From JAKFEW01 sp036675505 (GTDB lineage Bacteria > Cyanobacteriota > Sericytochromatia > S15B-MN24 > JAQBPE01), in contig JAKFEW010000135.1 of NCBI GenBank assembly GCA_036675505.1, positions 33,252-97,251 on the forward strand: a stretch of 64,000 bases of DNA, read 5' to 3'. A program made the translations under genes and the position numbers. The notes beneath the pieces were generated by a model. That model ran no database searches. It had not been told where the DNA came from and saw only the letters and a program-made list of their open reading frames with translations. Shown here one piece after another: positions 59,012 through 64,000 of the stretch; position 1 is the first letter of the stretch; the number at the start of each line of letters is the position of its first letter.

Positions 59012-59943
59012 TAGAGCTTCTGCAGCGCGAAGGTGCCGTCGAAGTCGAAGGCGGTCTCGGTGCCCGACAGGGCCATGATCGTGCGGAGCTTCTCGCCGTA
59101 CCCGGCCTTGCGGGCCGAGAGCACGAGGCGCACATTCGGCGGGACCTGCTCGAACTTGAACTTGCCGTCCGCGCCGGTCGTCACCTTCGCCTCGAAAGGC
59201 ACCTTCGGATCGCCCGAGGTCAACAGCACCTCGGCGCCAGCGAGCAGGCCGGCGTCGTCATGGACGGTGCCCATGAGCGTCGCGGGCTCCTCGGCGGCGG
59301 GCTGCGGCGTCGCGCTGGGCGCCGCCGTGGGCGCGGGCGACGGGGGCGGCGTGGGCGTCTGGACGGGCGTCGGGGCCGGGGTGACCGACGCGGCCGGCAC
59401 CGGCGTGACCGAGGCAGCCGGCGATGGCGTCGGCACCGGCGTGGCCGCCGGCACGGCGGGGGCCTGGGTCGAGGCCTTGACCGTCAGGTTCAGGGCGCCG
59501 GTGGTGGCGCCGCCGCGCGCGTTCGAGACGATGACGGAGACGGTGTAGATGCCGGCCTTCTCGGGCGGATCCCACGACACGATCTGCCCGGTGTTGCCGC
59601 TGAGCGTGCCGCCGGTGGCCGACCAGTTGTACTGGAGCGGCTGGTCTTCCGGGTCGTGCGCCACCACCGTGAAGGTGATCGGCTGGCCAGGCTGCACCTG
59701 CGTGATGTTCGCGGTGTAGCTCTGGATGATCGGGTTGCGCGCGCCCTTCTTCGACGAAATCTTCGGCCGATCGATGTCGATCCAGGCCGGGGTCGTCTCG
59801 CCTACGATCACGACGTCCGGCGAGCCCCATGAGCTGCCCGAGTCGAGGACTTCCCAGCTGTCGACATAGATGGGGCAGCCCGTGAGCAAGGCCGGCGCCA
59901 ACAGCAGGCCGAGGAGCCCGAACTTCGTTTTGCGCTTCTTCAT
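59011..59943 (-). CDS. Lipoprotein with PKD/Ig-like and carboxypeptidase-regulatory-like domains
   Basis: 310 aa from ATG 59943 (AAAGGGA upstream); the longer ORF to 60123 is not supported. Lipobox LTGC (KFGLLGLLLAPALLTGC). Residues ~70-160 are a PKD/Ig-like domain ('QPGQPITFTVVAHDPEDQPLQ', 'YNWSATGGTLSG', 'GIYTVSVIVSNARGG'), residues ~165-230 a Pro/Thr/Ala linker, and ~235-310 a CarboxypepD_reg-like domain ('GTVHDDAGLLAGAEVLLTSG', 'TTGADGKFKFEQVPPNVRLV'). A surface binding protein is likely. It shares its stop region with the 58520 gene. Confidence 0.8.
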   Translation of the reverse strand: MKKRKTKFGLLGLLLAPALLTGCPIYVDSWEVLDSGSSWGSPDVVIVGETTPAWIDIDRPKISSKKGARNPIIQSYTANITQVQPGQPITFTVVAHDPEDQPLQYNWSATGGTLSGNTGQIVSWDPPEKAGIYTVSVIVSNARGGATTGALNLTVKASTQAPAVPAATPVPTPSPAASVTPVPAASVTPAPTPVQTPTPPPSPAPTAAPSATPQPAAEEPATLMGTVHDDAGLLAGAEVLLTSGDPKVPFEAKVTTGADGKFKFEQVPPNVRLVLSARKAGYGEKLRTIMALSGTETAFDFDGTFALQKL

Positions 59944-60060
59944 GGAATTCCCTTTCCGGCGGGTGATGGTGGGGTGCTCGTCCGCTTTGCCGAGGGGTGG
60001 ACGACGACACCGCCATGGTTGTTCCCCGACGCCCGTCGAAAATCTCGGAAGCGGCCGTGC

Positions 60061-60066
60061 TATCCT
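60061..60066 (+). promoter_or_regulatory. -10 element (TGC-TATCCT) for the histidine kinase/regulator pair
   Basis: TATCCT preceded by TG-C (extended -10), 19 nt before the ATG at 60086, which has GGAGG. Confidence 0.5.
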
Positions 60067-60085
60067 GATCACGGCCGGAGGACCC

Positions 60086-61004
60086 ATGCGACCGAAGACC
60101 ACCTCGACGGCGCCGCCGATCATCTACGGCGTCGTGCTCATGATCGTCACGCTCGTCCTGACCGTGCTCTACAACATGGCGCTGGTCACGGACTGGTTCC
60201 GCTCGCGCCAGGCCGGCGTCGGGCTGCATGCGCTCGTGCTCGTGGCGGGCTGGGTGATGGGCCTCGCCGTCATCATCGGCCTGATCCTCTTCGTGGTCTC
60301 GCTCGCCCGCCAAATCCGGCTCAACCAGCGCCAGCAGAACTTCATCGACAGCGTCACGCACGAGCTCAAGAGCCCGTTGACCTCGCTCAAGCTGCACCTC
60401 CAGACGATCCGACGGCGTCAGCTCTCGCCCGAGCAAGTCGCCGAGTTCACGGACATCATGCTCGCCGACGTCGAGCGGCTCGACGTGCTGATCGACCACG
60501 TGCTCGAGGCCGCCCGCGTGGACGGCGTCCGGCGGTCGCACCGCTTCGAGCCCATGGCCGTGCGCCCGCGCATCGAGCAGGCGATCGCCACGATCGCCCG
60601 CCGCCACGACCTCCCCCCCGACGCGATCAGGCTCGAGGGCGAGGACGCCGTGGTGCGCACCGACCCGATTGGGCTCGACCTGGTGCTCTCGAACCTGCTC
60701 GAAAACGCCGTCAAGTATTCCAACGAGCGCGTGTGCATCACCGTGCGGCTCTCGAAGCTTTCGTCGGGGGGCGTCGCGATCGCCGTCGCCGACACCGGCG
60801 TGGGCATCCCGCGCAACCAGGTGCGGCGCATTTTTCATCGCTTCCACCGCGTCGGCAACGAGCTGACGCGCATCCGCCAGGGCACGGGCCTCGGTCTGTA
60901 CATCGTGAAGGAGACCGTGCGCCAGATGAAGGGTAAGATCCGGGCCGAGAGCCCGGGTGAGGGCCAGGGCAGCGTGTTCACGCTCACGCTGCCGGGAGAT
61001 CCGC

Positions 61005-61012
<8 letters not shown>
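60086..61012 (+). CDS. Sensor histidine kinase
   Basis: 308 aa from ATG 60086 (GGAGG upstream). Two N-terminal membrane helices (IIYGVVLMIVTLVLTVLYNM and LHALVLVAGWVMGLAVIIGLILFVV) bracket only ~20 residues, so the sensor loop is minimal. H-box with His92 'DSVTHELKSPLTSLKLHL'; N-box 'LSNLLENAVKYSN', G1 'VADTGVGIP', F 'IFHRFHRV', G2 'GTGLGLYIVKE'. It autophosphorylates and passes phosphate to the regulator, with which it overlaps by 8 bp. Such short-loop sensors often read the membrane itself or a partner protein. Confidence 0.95.
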
Positions 61013-61724
<712 letters not shown>

Positions 61725-61796
61725 CGCCCGTTCGGCGTTGGACGTGCCGGCCGCGCGGGAATACCATGGGTATGGCCCCGTGCCAGGAGGATGCCC

Positions 61797-61965
61797 GTGA
61801 TCTCCGTTCCCCTAACAGCCGCCATCGTCGGCGCGCTCGCAGCCTTCGGCGTCTCGCCGACGCCCTGGTTGATCGGCGCGATCCTGGTCGCCGTCAAGGC
61901 GCTCGTCGTGCTGCTGGGCGTCCTCGGCGTGGGCAAGCTGTTCCAGAAGAAGAAAGCCCCCGTCG

Positions 61966-61976
<11 letters not shown>
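61797..61976 (+). CDS. Small membrane protein, 59 aa
   Basis: GTG 61797 has AGGAGG at 61785-61790 with six bases between; the ATG at 61791 abuts that site. Two hydrophobic segments (ISVPLTAAIVGALAAFGV, LIGAILVAVKALVVLLGVLG) and a basic tail (FQKKKAP). It overlaps the start of the GAF kinase gene by 11 bp, so it may work with that kinase, for example as a membrane partner for the soluble sensor. Family not recognised. Confidence 0.6.
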
Positions 61977-63314
<1,338 letters not shown>

Positions 63315-63318
<4 letters not shown>

Positions 63319-63836
63319 CTGGTCTTGGCAGCGTCGCCGCTCTTCTTGCGGAATGCGGCCTCGAGCGGCCCCATCAGCTTCGGGAAGCGTCCGCGCAGCT
63401 GATCCCAGGCCCACAGGAGATCTTTCTCGATCGCCTGGCGCTGGTCGGCCGGCAGCTTCATCACCTTGTCCATCGCCTTCATCTGGCCGCGCGGATCCTG
63501 GGCCTCGGCCAGCAGCGCGTTCAGCTCCGGGTGGCGCGCCATGAAGTTCTCGCGCAGGCGGTTGAACTCGGCCTGGAGCTTCATCCCCTCCTGGGGCGGC
63601 AGCCGCTTCATGGCGTTCTGGAACGCGTCCTGGCGCTCGGGGCCCATCTCGAAGTCGGCGAAGCGCTCGGAAAGCAGCGGGTACTGCTTCTTGAGCTGCT
63701 TCGTGAAGCGCTGCTGGTAGGCGTTGCCCATCAGCTTGCCGATGCGCGGCCCGATCGTCTTGCGCATGAGGAAGGCCGCCACGGCGAGGCCGAGCACCAC
63801 GCCGAGCACGATCACGAGCACATTCTGCCAATCCAT
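63315..63836 (-). CDS. Single-pass membrane protein with helical cytoplasmic domain
   Basis: 173 aa. Helix 'NVLVIVLGVVLGLAVAAFLM' at residues 5-24, then a charged helical domain ('LGKLMGNAYQQRFTKQL'-like basic segment, 'RLPPQEGMKLQAEFNRL', 'LPADQRQAIEKDLLWAWDQL'). No recognised family. The start appears leaderless (TAGGAT six bases upstream). Stop codons overlap with the GAF kinase gene (CTAG, 63315-63318). Confidence 0.75.
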
Positions 63837-63842
63837 GGCGGG

Positions 63843-63848
63843 ATCCTA
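63843..63848 (-). promoter_or_regulatory. -10 element (CGG-TAGGAT), leaderless start for the 63315 gene
   Basis: TAGGAT on the minus strand, exactly six bases before ATG 63836. Confidence 0.55.
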
Positions 63849-63909
63849 CCGCATGGGCCGCGAGAACGACACAGGTCCGCAGACATTTCTCCTGTTGAAT
63901 GAAAACGGA

Positions 63910-63935
63910 CGCGGGGCCTCGAACGAGGCCCCGCG
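63910..63935 (-). terminator. Terminator-like hairpin near the right edge
   Basis: Stem of up to 12 bp (63910-63921 with 63924-63935). Reading leftward it is followed by GTCCGTTTTC, so it probably ends a minus-strand gene lying beyond the right edge. Nothing else is recognised from 63849 to 64000. Confidence 0.6.
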
Positions 63936-64000
63936 CACTTCTGCTGGTTTTATCAGAACATAACCTGGCGTTGCAAAAAGGTCGGCTCCGGCGTTTCGTG

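Overview
The window is GC-rich bacterial chromosome carrying about 64 genes on both strands, mostly in short operons, with no transposase, phage gene or CRISPR array. It looks like a diderm of the Terrabacteria side of the tree. A rapZ-yvcK-whiA block and long-form hibernation factor are typical of Gram-positives, cyanobacteria and their relatives. YvcK has two N-terminal membrane helices, and a possible short omega subunit resembles cyanobacterial forms. Lipoproteins and exported proteins are frequent. A non-photosynthetic cyanobacterial relative (Sericytochromatia-like) would fit, but no rRNA or marker here proves it.

Layout. 1-4.9 kb: end of an ABC exporter, small proteins, a TPR protein, a lipoprotein, tatC and hpf. 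4.9-8.2 kb: rapZ-yvcK-whiA (minus). 8.3-14.2 kb: HAD phosphatase, a hydrophobic unknown, an exported protein and a Bat operon (DUF4381-BatA-BatBC). 14.3-24 kb: a coiled-coil protein, tRNA-Leu(GAG), tandem repeats at the end of recD2, a duplicated-domain lipoprotein, an aminotransferase, a DksA-type zinc protein, two methyltransferases, the primary-type sigma factor and an orphan OmpR-type regulator. 24-39 kb: exported unknowns, murA, a phosphodiester glycosidase, a Nudix hydrolase, a RyR-AbrB-like protein, an M3 peptidase, the E1 alpha/beta subunits of a 2-oxo acid dehydrogenase, aconitase and a Sel1-repeat protein.

39.3-51.2 kb is a surface-glycan locus built as two converging arms. The plus arm has a TylF-type methyltransferase, a flippase-like membrane protein, a radical SAM/SPASM protein, a GT-C/GT4 fusion and a GT2. 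The minus arm has a zinc-ribbon pseudokinase-like protein coupled to a second GT-C enzyme, then a GT2-methyltransferase fusion. 51.2-64 kb: small membrane and zinc-ribbon proteins, TrmJ-like methyltransferase, a possible omega subunit, prolyl oligopeptidase, a YkgJ-type protein, two lipoproteins, a histidine kinase/response regulator pair and a GAF histidine kinase.

A theme across the window is a recurring promoter form: TGG or GGG directly before a TANNNT -10 hexamer, just upstream of genes on either strand. In seven cases the start codon lies only 6-7 nt after the hexamer with no Shine-Dalgarno, which predicts leaderless mRNAs. Other genes have good Shine-Dalgarno sites and often GTG or TTG starts. 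Many long ORFs antisense to real genes are high-GC shadows and were left out.
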